From Clostridiales bacterium (GTDB taxonomy: Bacteria > Bacillota > Clostridia > Lutisporales > Lutisporaceae), in assembly GCA_012522255.1 (NCBI GenBank), contig JAAYKT010000082.1, positions 1-10,434 of the forward strand: 10,434 nucleotides of DNA, in the 5' to 3' direction. Of the stretch, positions 1 through 7,374 are shown piece by piece (positions within the stretch are counted from its first letter, which is position 1; each line of letters begins with the position of its first letter). The notes below the pieces were generated by a model, which was given only the letters and a program-made list of their open reading frames with translations, had not been told where the DNA came from and did not search any database. The position numbers were made by a program, and so were the translations under genes.

Positions 1-89
1 CAAGAATGGAGTATACAAAAGTAATCTCCGTGGTAGATTGTTTAACACAGAATTTAAATGATATTTTGTCAAGATTATTAAAAACATAG
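1..89 (+). CDS. hrcA: Heat-inducible transcription repressor HrcA, C-terminal end (partial)
   Basis: The third forward frame is open from the window edge to a TAG stop at 87-89 and gives 28 residues beginning RMEYTKVISVVDCL and ending DILSRLLKT. This matches the usual HrcA C-terminus, where an R-M-E-Y segment is followed by a helix ending near the stop. HrcA is the repressor of class I heat-shock genes; it binds the CIRCE operator, and its folding depends on GroEL. Its place directly before grpE-dnaK-dnaJ is the standard order in Bacilli and Clostridia. Only the tail is present, so the DNA-binding domain and the operator are out of view. Family recognition is based on this short tail plus synteny. 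Confidence 0.88.
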   Translation, partial: RMEYTKVISVVDCLTQNLNDILSRLLKT

Positions 90-121
90 TTATTTTAGTA
101 TATAAACGTAATATAAACGAT

Positions 122-127
122 AGGTGG
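122..127 (+). promoter_or_regulatory. Ribosome binding site that decides the grpE start
   Basis: AGGTGG lies 8 bases before TTG at 136. The GTG at 124 lies inside this site, so it cannot be the start that the site serves. This argues for TTG at 136 as the grpE start. Confidence 0.7.
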
Positions 128-135
128 GATTGCTA

Positions 136-714
136 TTGAAAAAAGATAAAAAGACCGTTGATGCGCCTGTTAATAAAGGCAATAACTGTGCTAATACGGA
201 AAATGAGTTGAATTTGCAAACTGAAGATGATGTTAATGAGGAGAATATAATTGACAACGAAGCAAATATAATAGCTGAATATGATTTAAAATTTAAAGAG
301 AGCCAGGATAGATTTATAAGATTGCAGGCAGATTTTGAAAATTTTCGTAAAAGAGTAGCTAAGGAAAGAGAAGATATCTATTTATTTTCTTTGGAAGAAT
401 TGATGACGCAGCTTATATCAATAATTGACGATTTTGAAAGAGCCCTGGATTCTTTTAAAGCCGGTGGTTTGGATGAAAAATATGTTGAAGGTTTAGAAAT
501 GGTATTTAATAACTTCCTTGGAGTGTTAACCAAAAATGGACTCAGCGAAATCGAGGCGAAAAATTGCATTTTTGATCCGAATTATCATCACGCCGTAATG
601 CAGGAAGAAACGGATGACGATGATAATGTGGTAAAGGAAATTTTTCAAAAAGGATATATGTTGAACACTAAGGTAATAAGACCTTGTATGGTAAAAGTAG
701 CGGTTAAGAATTAA
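136..714 (+). CDS. grpE: Nucleotide exchange factor GrpE
   Basis: GrpE is the cytoplasmic co-chaperone that releases ADP from DnaK and so drives substrate cycling. I place the start at TTG 136, giving 192 residues; a frame-open GTG at 124 sits inside the Shine-Dalgarno and is rejected. The layout is typical: a poorly conserved acidic N-terminal stretch (about residues 15-45), a long helix carrying the FENFRKR signature (about 68-74), and a C-terminal beta wing ending VIRPCMVKVAVKN, where most family members read V-x-R-P-A/S-x-V-x-V. The cysteine in RPCMV is a small variation. It lies 46 bases after hrcA and 28 bases before dnaK and is probably cotranscribed with both. No CIRCE operator is visible in the hrcA-grpE gap, so regulation should come from before hrcA. 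Confidence 0.95.
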   Translation: MKKDKKTVDAPVNKGNNCANTENELNLQTEDDVNEENIIDNEANIIAEYDLKFKESQDRFIRLQADFENFRKRVAKEREDIYLFSLEELMTQLISIIDDFERALDSFKAGGLDEKYVEGLEMVFNNFLGVLTKNGLSEIEAKNCIFDPNYHHAVMQEETDDDDNVVKEIFQKGYMLNTKVIRPCMVKVAVKN

Positions 715-742
715 AAGTTTTTAATATGAGGAGGAAAATAAT

Positions 743-2563
743 ATGGCAAAAGTGATAGGTATCGACTTGGGCACTACAAATTCTTGTGTAGCTGTTATGG
801 AAGGCGGCGAGCCTGTTATAATACCAAATGCGGAAGGTAACAGGACTACACCGTCTATCGTGGGGTTTTCAAAAAATGGAGAAAGGCTTGTTGGACAGAT
901 AGCAAAAAGGCAATCCATAACAAATCCGGACAGGACTGTATTATCAATAAAAAGGGAAATGGGTTCAAATTTTAAAGTAAAAATAGACGATAAAACATAT
1001 ACTCCCCCTGAAATTTCAGCAATTATTCTGTCTAAACTAAAACAGGATGCGGAAGCTTACTTGGGAGAACAGGTTACGCAGGCTGTTATAACTGTCCCTG
1101 CTTATTTTAGTGATAGCCAAAGGCAGGCAACCAAAGATGCGGGTAAAATAGCCGGACTTGAAGTTTTAAGGATTATTAATGAACCTACCGCAGCAGCTTT
1201 GTCTTATGGGCTTGATAAGGATGAAAACCATAATATACTGGTTTTTGACTTGGGCGGGGGAACATTTGATGTTTCAATTCTCGAATTAGGTGACGATGTA
1301 GTTGAAGTTTTGGCGACAAGCGGTAATAATAAATTAGGCGGAGATGACTTTGACGACAGAGTTATGAAATATTTGATACAAGAATTCAAAAAGGATCAGG
1401 GAATCGACTTAAGCAGCGACAGAATGGCGATACAAAGGCTTAAGGAAGCTTCAGAAAAGGCAAAAATTGAATTATCCAGTGTTGTACAAACAAACGTCAA
1501 TTTGCCGTTTATTACGGCGGATTCGACAGGACCTAAGCATTTGGATATAACTATAACCAGATCCAAATTTGATGAATTGACACATGATTTGGTAGAGGCT
1601 ACTATGGAGCCTGCAAGAAAAGCTTTAGCCGATACGGGATTATCTACGGGGCAGATAGATAAGATTATTCTTGTGGGTGGTTCTACACGAATACCGGCTG
1701 TTCAGGAGGCTGTAAAAAAACTAATAGGCAAAGAACCATTTAAGGGTATTAACCCTGATGAGTGTGTAGCTCTTGGTGCTGCATACCAAGCAGGTGTATT
1801 AGGCGGAGAAGTTAAGGATGTTCTTCTTTTGGATGTTACACCGCTAACTCTTGGGATTGAAACTCTGGGTGGAGTTTTCACAAAACTTATAGACAGAAAC
1901 ACAACCATTCCTTCTAAAAAGAGTCAGATTTTTTCTACTGCGGCAGATGGCCAGACCAGTGTAGAAATCCATGTGCTTCAGGGTGAACGGGAGATGGCCG
2001 CTTTTAATAAAACATTGGGCAGATTTCAGCTGACCAATATACCTCCCGCACCAAGGGGAGTTCCGCAAATTGAAGTTACATTTGACATAGATGCAAATGG
2101 AATAGTACAGGTATCGGCAAAGGATCTGGGTACCGGAAACGAACAAAATATAACTATAACAGCAAGCTCCAACCTTTCTAAAGAAGACATTGATAAGGCA
2201 GTAAAAGAAGCAGAAAAATTTGAACAAGAGGATAAAAACAAAAAAGAAGAAGTTGAAATTAGAAATCAAGCTGACAGCTTAGTATATCAAACGGAAAAGT
2301 CCGTAAAGGAATTAGGAGAAAAATTAGAATCTGAAGATAAGATGAAGATAGAAGGAGAGCTGAATAACCTAAAGGAAGCTTTAAAGGGAACCGATAATGA
2401 AAAGATAAAATCTGCGACAGAAGAATTAACAAAAGTCTTTTATGAGATTTCATCAAAAGTTTATCAGGCAACCGGCGGGCAACCGGGGGCCGAAGGCCAG
2501 GATTTTAAGGATAACGATGACGGTACGATAAATGCCGATTATAAAGTTGACGAAGATAAATAG
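743..2563 (+). CDS. dnaK: Molecular chaperone DnaK (Hsp70)
   Basis: ATP-dependent Hsp70 chaperone of the cytoplasm, 606 residues, close to the usual 600-615 of Firmicutes. Visible motifs are the phosphate-1 loop GIDLGTTNS (about 6-14), the AVITVPAYFSDSQRQAT segment, NEPTAAALSYGLD, the phosphate-2 loop FDLGGGTFDVS, the adenosine motif VGGSTRIPAVQ, the hydrophobic interdomain linker DVLLLDVTPL (359-368), and the substrate-binding beta domain with NIPPAPRGVPQIEV. Between LSIKREMGS and YTPPEIS the protein lacks the insert found in Gram-negative DnaK, a known Firmicutes trait. The C-terminal lid is followed by a short tail GQPGAEGQDF and an acidic end VDEDK, similar to the EEVD-like ends of other bacterial DnaKs. 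The start is ATG 743, with GAGGAGG at 728-734 eight bases before it. It works with GrpE and DnaJ encoded on either side. Confidence 0.99.
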   Translation: MAKVIGIDLGTTNSCVAVMEGGEPVIIPNAEGNRTTPSIVGFSKNGERLVGQIAKRQSITNPDRTVLSIKREMGSNFKVKIDDKTYTPPEISAIILSKLKQDAEAYLGEQVTQAVITVPAYFSDSQRQATKDAGKIAGLEVLRIINEPTAAALSYGLDKDENHNILVFDLGGGTFDVSILELGDDVVEVLATSGNNKLGGDDFDDRVMKYLIQEFKKDQGIDLSSDRMAIQRLKEASEKAKIELSSVVQTNVNLPFITADSTGPKHLDITITRSKFDELTHDLVEATMEPARKALADTGLSTGQIDKIILVGGSTRIPAVQEAVKKLIGKEPFKGINPDECVALGAAYQAGVLGGEVKDVLLLDVTPLTLGIETLGGVFTKLIDRNTTIPSKKSQIFSTAADGQTSVEIHVLQGEREMAAFNKTLGRFQLTNIPPAPRGVPQIEVTFDIDANGIVQVSAKDLGTGNEQNITITASSNLSKEDIDKAVKEAEKFEQEDKNKKEEVEIRNQADSLVYQTEKSVKELGEKLESEDKMKIEGELNNLKEALKGTDNEKIKSATEELTKVFYEISSKVYQATGGQPGAEGQDFKDNDDGTINADYKVDEDK

Positions 2564-2585
2564 GACATAAATTGGTGGTGATGTG

Positions 2586-3749
2586 ATGGCAGCAAAAAAA
2601 GATTATTATGAGGTTCTTGGTGTGGAAAAAACCGCATCAGAGGAAGAGGTAAAAAAGGCCTTTAGGAAATTAGCAAAAAAGTATCATCCTGATATGAATT
2701 CCGGGGACAAAGAGGCAGAGAATAAGTTTAAAGAAGTAAATGAAGCGTACGAAGTTATAGGCGATAAAGAAAAAAGGGCTAAGTATGACCAATTTGGTCA
2801 TACAGCTTTTGATCCAAATGGTTATGGCGGCGGCGGCTTCAGTGACTTTGGAGATTTTACCGGAAACTTTGGGGGCTTTGGTGATATATTTGAAACTTTC
2901 TTTGGCGGTGAAGGCGGTTTTGGTTTTTCAACATCAAGAAGAGCAAGAAACACAGGGCCACAAAGAGGGAAAGATATAAGGTATGATATAGATATCAATT
3001 TTGAAGATGCTGCTTTTGGAATAAAAAGAGATATTAGAATAAATAGAAATGAAGCGTGCGAGGATTGCAAAGGAACAGGTGCAAAGTCAGGCAGCGGGAT
3101 AGAAACATGTAAAAAATGCGGTGGAACCGGAGAAATAAGATATACGCAAAACAGTGCATTTGGGAGAATTGTTAATGTTAGAGTATGTGATGATTGCCGT
3201 GGGGAAGGTACTGTGATTAAAAATCCCTGCCCTACATGCGGTGGGAAGGGGACTCTAAGAAAGAACAGAAAGATAACAGTAGAGATTCCGGCCGGTGTAG
3301 ACAATGGTTCAATACTTACTTTAAGAGGCGAGGGTGAACCGGGGCTTAGGGGAGGATCCAACGGTGATCTATACATTTATATTAGAGTCAAACCGCATAA
3401 AATGTTCAAAAGAGATGGCATCGATTTATATTGTGAAATACCTATAGGTTTTGTAACTGCGACTTTAGGTGGGACAATTAAAGTCCCGACCCTGGAAGGA
3501 GATTCCCCATATAAAATTAGTGAAGGTACCGAAACCGGTACAACATTTAAAATCAGGGGTAAAGGTATACAAAGTCTAAAGGGCAGGAATAAAGGAGATT
3601 TATATTTTTCTGTAAATATCCAAACCCCAAAAAAGCTCACGGATAAACAAAAAGAGGCATTAAAGAATTATGCGGACTTAATAGGTGAAGGTTATGATGA
3701 ATCCGATAAAACCTTTTTTGGAAAGGTAAAGGATGCCTTTGGTAAATGA
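2586..3749 (+). CDS. dnaJ: Chaperone protein DnaJ (Hsp40)
   Basis: Class I J-domain co-chaperone, 387 residues, which delivers unfolded clients to DnaK and stimulates its ATPase. Domains in order: J domain (about 5-70) with the HPD motif at 34-36; a glycine/phenylalanine-rich linker (about 78-120); a zinc-binding domain with four CxxCxGxG repeats at 158-165 (CEDCKGTG), 175-182, 201-208 and 215-222; and the two client-binding beta barrels and dimerisation end. All eight zinc cysteines are present. I take ATG 2586 as the start because GGTGGTG (2574-2580) is five bases before it; a GTG at 2583 would add one residue and is too close. It follows dnaK after 22 bases and is the last gene before an intrinsic terminator. 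Confidence 0.98.
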   Translation: MAAKKDYYEVLGVEKTASEEEVKKAFRKLAKKYHPDMNSGDKEAENKFKEVNEAYEVIGDKEKRAKYDQFGHTAFDPNGYGGGGFSDFGDFTGNFGGFGDIFETFFGGEGGFGFSTSRRARNTGPQRGKDIRYDIDINFEDAAFGIKRDIRINRNEACEDCKGTGAKSGSGIETCKKCGGTGEIRYTQNSAFGRIVNVRVCDDCRGEGTVIKNPCPTCGGKGTLRKNRKITVEIPAGVDNGSILTLRGEGEPGLRGGSNGDLYIYIRVKPHKMFKRDGIDLYCEIPIGFVTATLGGTIKVPTLEGDSPYKISEGTETGTTFKIRGKGIQSLKGRNKGDLYFSVNIQTPKKLTDKQKEALKNYADLIGEGYDESDKTFFGKVKDAFGK

Positions 3750-3753
3750 TGAT

Positions 3754-3779
3754 AAAAGCAGCGGTTGCGCTGCTTTTTT
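3754..3779 (+). terminator. Intrinsic terminator after dnaJ
   Basis: GCAGCG (3758-3763), loop GTTG, CGCTGC (3768-3773), then six T. A-T pairs from the preceding A run lengthen the stem. It begins 5 bases after the dnaJ stop and closes the heat-shock block. It lies on the same strand before prmA, so it would limit read-through into that gene. Confidence 0.9.
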
Positions 3780-3810
3780 AATAAAAAAGTTAATGTTTAT
3801 ATTTATTCAG

Positions 3811-3817
3811 AGGAGAG
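3811..3817 (+). promoter_or_regulatory. Ribosome binding site that decides the prmA start
   Basis: AGGAGAG lies seven bases before ATG 3825. The frame stays open upstream to about 3765, but that part lies in the dnaJ terminator hairpin and has no binding site, so ATG 3825 is the start. Confidence 0.75.
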
Positions 3818-3824
3818 CAAGCAT

Positions 3825-4742
3825 ATGAGGTATATTGAATATACTGTATTGACAACAACAGAGGCCAGCGATGCCGTTGCATATCTATTAGAAAGGGAGG
3901 GTGCTGTTGGCATCGCCATAGAGGACCCTAACGATTTTTTATTTATGAACAAGGATAAACACAGCTGGGATTATGTTTCATCGAATTTATTGGAAGGTTT
4001 AAATGATGATGTAAAGGTAATAGGATATTTTAACGGATTTGTGGCTGATTTAGAAGAAAGTGTGATGGGATTAAAAAAATTTGGATTAGACGTGGGTAAA
4101 GGACAGGTTATAGTCAGCAATATTGATGATGGTGATTGGGCTAATTTTTGGAAAGAACATTTTAAACCTTTTAGAGTCGGCTACAGAATAATAATAAAAC
4201 CTACATGGGAAAATTATAAGGGGCACAGTGACGAGATTATAGTCGAAATAGATCCGGGAATGGCGTTTGGAACCGGAGATCATGAAACTACATTTTTATG
4301 CCTGCAGCTATTAGAAAAGTATATGAGCCAAGGAGTTTGTATTGTTGATGTTGGTTGCGGCTCGGGGATATTGGGTATAGCAGCTGCAAAGTTAGGGGCA
4401 AAAGAAGTATTGTGCATAGATATAGATGATAATGCTTGTAAAGTTGCTAAAGATAATACAATATTAAACAGGGTCGATGAAACAGTAACGGTAAGAAAAG
4501 GTGACTTACTTGATAATGCAAAAGTAAAGTATGATATAGTTATCGCTAATATTGTTGCTGATATTATAATTTCCTTAAGCGGGCAAGCCCTTGATTTTTT
4601 AAAAAACGGTGGGTACTTTATATCATCCGGGATTATAACAGATAGAAAAGATGATGTGAAAAATAGCTTAAAAAAGCACGGTTTTGAAATTGTTGAGGCT
4701 TTAACAAAAGGCGAATGGTGTGCAATAGTTGCAAAGAGGTAG
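3825..4742 (+). CDS. prmA: Ribosomal protein L11 methyltransferase PrmA
   Basis: SAM-dependent methyltransferase that trimethylates ribosomal protein L11 in the cytoplasm. From ATG 3825 it is 305 residues, the normal family length. The N-terminal part (about 1-100) is the L11-recognition domain. The PrmA signature FGTGDHETT is at 148-156 (most members have GTGxHxTT), and the class I methyltransferase motif VDVGCGSG is at 174-181. These are followed by an acidic motif II (CIDIDDNA) and the NIVADII segment, which corresponds to the NILA substrate-side motif. The terminator of dnaJ lies just upstream and I see no clear promoter after it. It is followed four bases later by rsmE, so the two are translated from one message. 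The order dnaJ-prmA-rsmE-mtaB is conserved in Bacillus (yqeT, yqeU, yqeV). Confidence 0.95.
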   Translation: MRYIEYTVLTTTEASDAVAYLLEREGAVGIAIEDPNDFLFMNKDKHSWDYVSSNLLEGLNDDVKVIGYFNGFVADLEESVMGLKKFGLDVGKGQVIVSNIDDGDWANFWKEHFKPFRVGYRIIIKPTWENYKGHSDEIIVEIDPGMAFGTGDHETTFLCLQLLEKYMSQGVCIVDVGCGSGILGIAAAKLGAKEVLCIDIDDNACKVAKDNTILNRVDETVTVRKGDLLDNAKVKYDIVIANIVADIIISLSGQALDFLKNGGYFISSGIITDRKDDVKNSLKKHGFEIVEALTKGEWCAIVAKR

Positions 4743-4746
4743 ATAA

Positions 4747-5484
4747 ATGAATAGGTTTTTTATAAAAAAAGATTATATAAATAATAAAAGCATTGTTATT
4801 ATGGGTGAGGATGTTAATCATATTACAAATGTTTTGAGAAAGAAAGAGAATGACAGAATAATACTTTGTGATGGTGAGGGTAAGGATTATATAGTCGCAA
4901 TAGAAAGCATTGACAGGAAAGTAATAAAAACAAAAATATTATATGAAGAAAAATCTATCGGTGAAGCAGATATTGACATTACAATATATCAGGGAATACC
5001 CAAATCTGCGAAAATGGATCTCATTATACAAAAATGCACAGAATTAGGGGCTGCAAGAATAGTACCTATGTTTAGCGACAGGACTATTGTCAGATTTAGT
5101 TCCGCCGGGGATGAGGAAAGAAAAATTGACAGATGGCAAAAAATTGCCTTGGAAGCAGCCAAACAAAGTGGAAGAGGCAGAGTACCAATGATAAACAAAC
5201 CTATGACTTTTATAGAGGCTATGGATGATGCCATGTCAAATGACTTAGTTTTAATACCCTATGAATTGGAAAAAAGTTTAAATTTGAAACAAGTATTGAA
5301 AAAAGAAAAGCCGAACAGCGTTGGTATTTTTGTAGGTCCTGAAGGTGGTTTTGATATTAGTGAAATCAGCTTGGCTACAGATAGTAAAGCTTGTATAATA
5401 ACTCTTGGCAATAGAATACTAAGAACAGAAACCGCTGCTTTAGTTGTAATGGGTATAATTCTATATGAATTTAATCAGATGTAA
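4747..5484 (+). CDS. rsmE: 16S rRNA (uracil1498-N3)-methyltransferase RsmE
   Basis: Methylates N3 of uridine 1498 of 16S rRNA in the assembled 30S subunit. The protein is 245 residues, as usual for the family. An N-terminal PUA-like RNA-binding domain (about 1-70, starting NRFFIKKD) is followed by a SPOUT-class methyltransferase domain with a trefoil knot. Visible SPOUT motifs are KMDLIIQKCTELGA, VPMFSDRTIV, the SAM-loop VGPEGGF at 196-202, and LGNRILRTETA at 220-230. The start ATG 4747 is four bases after the prmA stop, and its binding site GAGGT (4736-4740) lies within the last codons of prmA, which suggests translational coupling. Confidence 0.96.
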   Translation: MNRFFIKKDYINNKSIVIMGEDVNHITNVLRKKENDRIILCDGEGKDYIVAIESIDRKVIKTKILYEEKSIGEADIDITIYQGIPKSAKMDLIIQKCTELGAARIVPMFSDRTIVRFSSAGDEERKIDRWQKIALEAAKQSGRGRVPMINKPMTFIEAMDDAMSNDLVLIPYELEKSLNLKQVLKKEKPNSVGIFVGPEGGFDISEISLATDSKACIITLGNRILRTETAALVVMGIILYEFNQM

Positions 5485-5513
5485 TAAAGGTATGTCAAAA
5501 CGGAGGAAAAACA

Positions 5514-6827
5514 TTGGATAAGGTTGCTTTTTATACATTGGGTTGTAAAGTAAATCAATATGAAACAGAAGCAATGATAGAGGCTTTTGATAAAAAAGGA
5601 TATGAAATAGTTGATTATAACAGTTATTCAGATATTTACATCATAAATACCTGCACTGTTACAAATATGGGTGAGAGAAAATCCAGACAGATTATAAGAA
5701 GAGCGTTAGACTATAATAAAGATGCTTTTATAGCTGTTGTCGGATGTTATGCACAGATAGCCCCGCAAGAGGTTTCAAAGATTGATGGAGTTCAACTGGT
5801 TGTCGGTACCGATTGCAGGACTAAAATAGTTGAATTGGTAGAGAATGCAATTAAAAAAAGTGAAAAAATAAACGTAGTCAGCGAAATAATGAAGATTGAT
5901 AAATTTGAAGAAATGAGTATCAGCCAATTTAAAAAAAGAACAAGGGCTTTTATAAAGATTCAGGAGGGTTGCGACCAATATTGCTCTTATTGCATTGTTC
6001 CTTATGCTAGGGGTCACATAAGGAGCAGAAGTAAAGAAAGCATCATGAAAGAAGTTGCATTATTAGCTCAAAACGGTTTTTTGGAGATAGTATTAACCGG
6101 CATTCACATAGGTTCATATGGAATGGATTTAGGCAACATAGATTTAATAGACATAATTGAGAATATTCACGATATTAAAGGGATAGAAAGAATTAGGATG
6201 AGCTCCTTGGAACCGAAAACTTTTAATAATGAATTTGTTAGGCGGCTTTCGAAATTAAACAAAATTTGTGAACACTTTCATCTATCTATGCAAAGCGGGT
6301 GTGATGAAACCTTAAAACGAATGAACAGAAGATACACAACCGAGGAATTCAAAGGTGTCGTAGACAATCTTAGAAATACATTTTCTGAAGTAGGTATAAC
6401 CACAGACGTTATTGTAGGTTTTCCGGGGGAAACCGACGAGGAGTTTAAAAAGACACTTGAGTTTGTTGAAGAAATAGGGTTTAGCGCCATGCATATATTC
6501 AAATACTCACCAAGACAAGGAACACCCGCAGCAAATTATAAGAACCAGGTGGCCAAAGTTGTCAAAGAAGAAAGAAGTAAGCAGATAGAAAAGTTAGCAA
6601 AAAAAAATGAAAAAGAATTTATAAGCAGGTTTCAGGGTAAAAGTTTCTATGTACTATTTGAGCAAGAATCAAAAAAACAGAAAGACCTTTACGAAGGGTT
6701 GGCACATAATTATATAAGGGTTTTTGCAAAGTCACCGGAAGATATAAGCGGTAAAATACAAAACGTGATTATAAAAGAAGCGAATGATAATTACGCGGTG
6801 GGAAAATTAATAAGTGACAGGGATTAA
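5514..6827 (+). CDS. mtaB: tRNA t6A37 methylthiotransferase MtaB
   Basis: Radical-SAM enzyme that adds a methylthio group to C2 of N6-threonylcarbamoyl-adenosine 37 in tRNAs, next to the anticodon. The protein is 437 residues. The N-terminal UPF0004 domain has its three cluster cysteines at C11 (TLGCKVNQYE), C47 (NTCTVTN) and C78 (VGCYAQ). The radical-SAM CxxxCxxC is at C153, C157 and C160. The motif SMQSGCDETLKRMNR and a C-terminal TRAM-like RNA-binding region (about 370-435) complete the fold. The TLGCKVNQYE signature fits the MtaB branch better than MiaB or RimO. The start is TTG 5514, with GGAGG (5502-5506) seven bases before it. It lies 29 bases after rsmE, probably in the same operon. 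Confidence 0.95.
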   Translation: MDKVAFYTLGCKVNQYETEAMIEAFDKKGYEIVDYNSYSDIYIINTCTVTNMGERKSRQIIRRALDYNKDAFIAVVGCYAQIAPQEVSKIDGVQLVVGTDCRTKIVELVENAIKKSEKINVVSEIMKIDKFEEMSISQFKKRTRAFIKIQEGCDQYCSYCIVPYARGHIRSRSKESIMKEVALLAQNGFLEIVLTGIHIGSYGMDLGNIDLIDIIENIHDIKGIERIRMSSLEPKTFNNEFVRRLSKLNKICEHFHLSMQSGCDETLKRMNRRYTTEEFKGVVDNLRNTFSEVGITTDVIVGFPGETDEEFKKTLEFVEEIGFSAMHIFKYSPRQGTPAANYKNQVAKVVKEERSKQIEKLAKKNEKEFISRFQGKSFYVLFEQESKKQKDLYEGLAHNYIRVFAKSPEDISGKIQNVIIKEANDNYAVGKLISDRD

Positions 6828-6845
6828 TAAAGGATTTTTTGGTAT

Positions 6846-6890
6846 TATTGTTGAACAATATAAGATATACAACAACCTTTTCGGGGAGGT
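6846..6890 (+). promoter_or_regulatory. Overlapping inverted repeats before the HIT gene (possible leader structure)
   Basis: Three inverted repeats share this gap. TATTGTT-G-AACAATA (6846-6860) is a perfect 7-base palindrome around one base. TTGTTG (6848-6853) can pair with CAACAA (6870-6875). ACCT (6875-6878) can pair with AGGT (6887-6890), with two inner G-T pairs, and this covers the ribosome binding site of the next gene. The second and third share base 6875 and the first and second share most bases, so the folds compete. A weak promoter reading, TTGGTA at 6839-6844 and TAAGAT at 6861-6866 with 16 bases between, is also possible and would put the palindrome in its spacer. Function is inferred. 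Confidence 0.3.
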
Positions 6891-6897
6891 GAAATAA

Positions 6898-7242
6898 ATG
6901 AATAACTGTATATTTTGTAAAATTATAAGCGGAGATATCCCTTGTGACAAAGTATATGAAGACGACAAAATCTTAGCATTTAATGATATAAATCCCGAAG
7001 CCCCTGTTCATTTTCTTGTTATACCTAAAAAGCATATGGGCTCCATAAAAGATTTAAAAGAAGAGGATTGTTCTTTGTTGTATCACATTATCAAAAAAAT
7101 ATCAGACATAGCTAAAGACAAGGGCATTGATGAAAAAGGGTACAGAATTGTTAATAATATTGGCAATGACGGGGGACAAACAGTTCCGCATATTCACTTT
7201 CATGTGCTTGGAGGAAGGGAATTGCAGTGGCCCCCGGGCTAA
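6898..7242 (+). CDS. Histidine-triad (HIT) nucleotide-binding protein, HinT-like
   Basis: Small cytoplasmic purine nucleoside phosphoramidase-type protein of the HIT superfamily, 114 residues, the standard HinT length. The catalytic triad motif is PHIHFHVLGG, with histidines 98, 100 and 102. C4 and C7 (CIFCKI) with H46 resemble the zinc-binding set of the HinT/PKCI subgroup. The ending ELQWPPG is typical of HinT, where the C-terminus shapes substrate choice. The start ATG 6898 is preceded by GGGGAGGTG, a strong binding site that an upstream hairpin could mask. It lies 70 bases after mtaB; no terminator separates the two, so it may share that transcript. The cellular substrate of bacterial HinT proteins is not settled. 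Confidence 0.93.
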   Translation: MNNCIFCKIISGDIPCDKVYEDDKILAFNDINPEAPVHFLVIPKKHMGSIKDLKEEDCSLLYHIIKKISDIAKDKGIDEKGYRIVNNIGNDGGQTVPHIHFHVLGGRELQWPPG

Positions 7243-7262
7243 GGTTGCACCAAAACCTATTA

Positions 7263-7292
7263 TTGACACCTTACTGACATGTACTGTATAAT
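7263..7292 (+). promoter_or_regulatory. Sigma-A type promoter of rpsU-yqeY
   Basis: TTGACA (7263-7268) and TATAAT (7287-7292) are perfect consensus hexamers separated by 18 bases, one more than ideal. This is the strongest promoter in the window. Transcription should begin near 7299, giving a leader of about 75 bases before rpsU. TGACA occurs twice, at 7264 and 7275, eleven bases apart, one copy within the -35 element. Confidence 0.85.
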
Positions 7293-7312
7293 GGATTATG
7301 TGTTTAATTTGT

Positions 7313-7359
7313 TCCGCTTTTATGCAGTTTAGTTTTATGCAATGATTGTTACCAGCGGA
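7313..7359 (+). promoter_or_regulatory. Possible leader hairpin before rpsU
   Basis: TCCGCT (7313-7318) is the exact complement of AGCGGA (7354-7359), leaving a 35-base loop. The downstream arm abuts GGAGGGTG (7361-7368), the rpsU binding site. The loop region carries TTTTATGCA twice (7318-7326 and 7333-7341). Both the fold and any regulatory role are inferred. Confidence 0.3.
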
Positions 7360-7374
7360 GGGAGGGTGTATTAG

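Noticed and set aside
186..194. CTGTGCTAA, which resembles the right half of the HrcA operator CIRCE (GAGTGCTAA)
   Set aside because: It matches only 7 of 9 bases, lies inside grpE, and has no matching left half (TTAGCACTC) nine bases upstream.
1844..2269. Antisense frame of 141 residues opposite dnaK
   Set aside because: It lies wholly within the conserved dnaK substrate-binding region, is rich in phenylalanine and cysteine as expected of a mirror frame, and has no supporting signal.
2785..2979. Second + strand frame of 64 residues inside dnaJ
   Set aside because: It overlaps the G/F linker of dnaJ in another frame, with no binding site; the dnaJ frame is clearly the coding one.
2822..3376. 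Antisense frame of 184 residues opposite dnaJ
   Set aside because: It is proline/serine-rich because it mirrors the glycine-rich and zinc-finger codons of dnaJ. It has no binding site and no recognisable fold.
3765..3824. Upstream extension of prmA by 20 residues
   Set aside because: It begins in the dnaJ terminator hairpin, has no binding site, and the family's N-terminus matches the ATG at 3825.
7243..7258. Possible terminator between the HIT gene and rpsU (AGGTT, seven bases, AACCT)
   Set aside because: The stem is only five base pairs, AT-rich, and is not followed by a T run.
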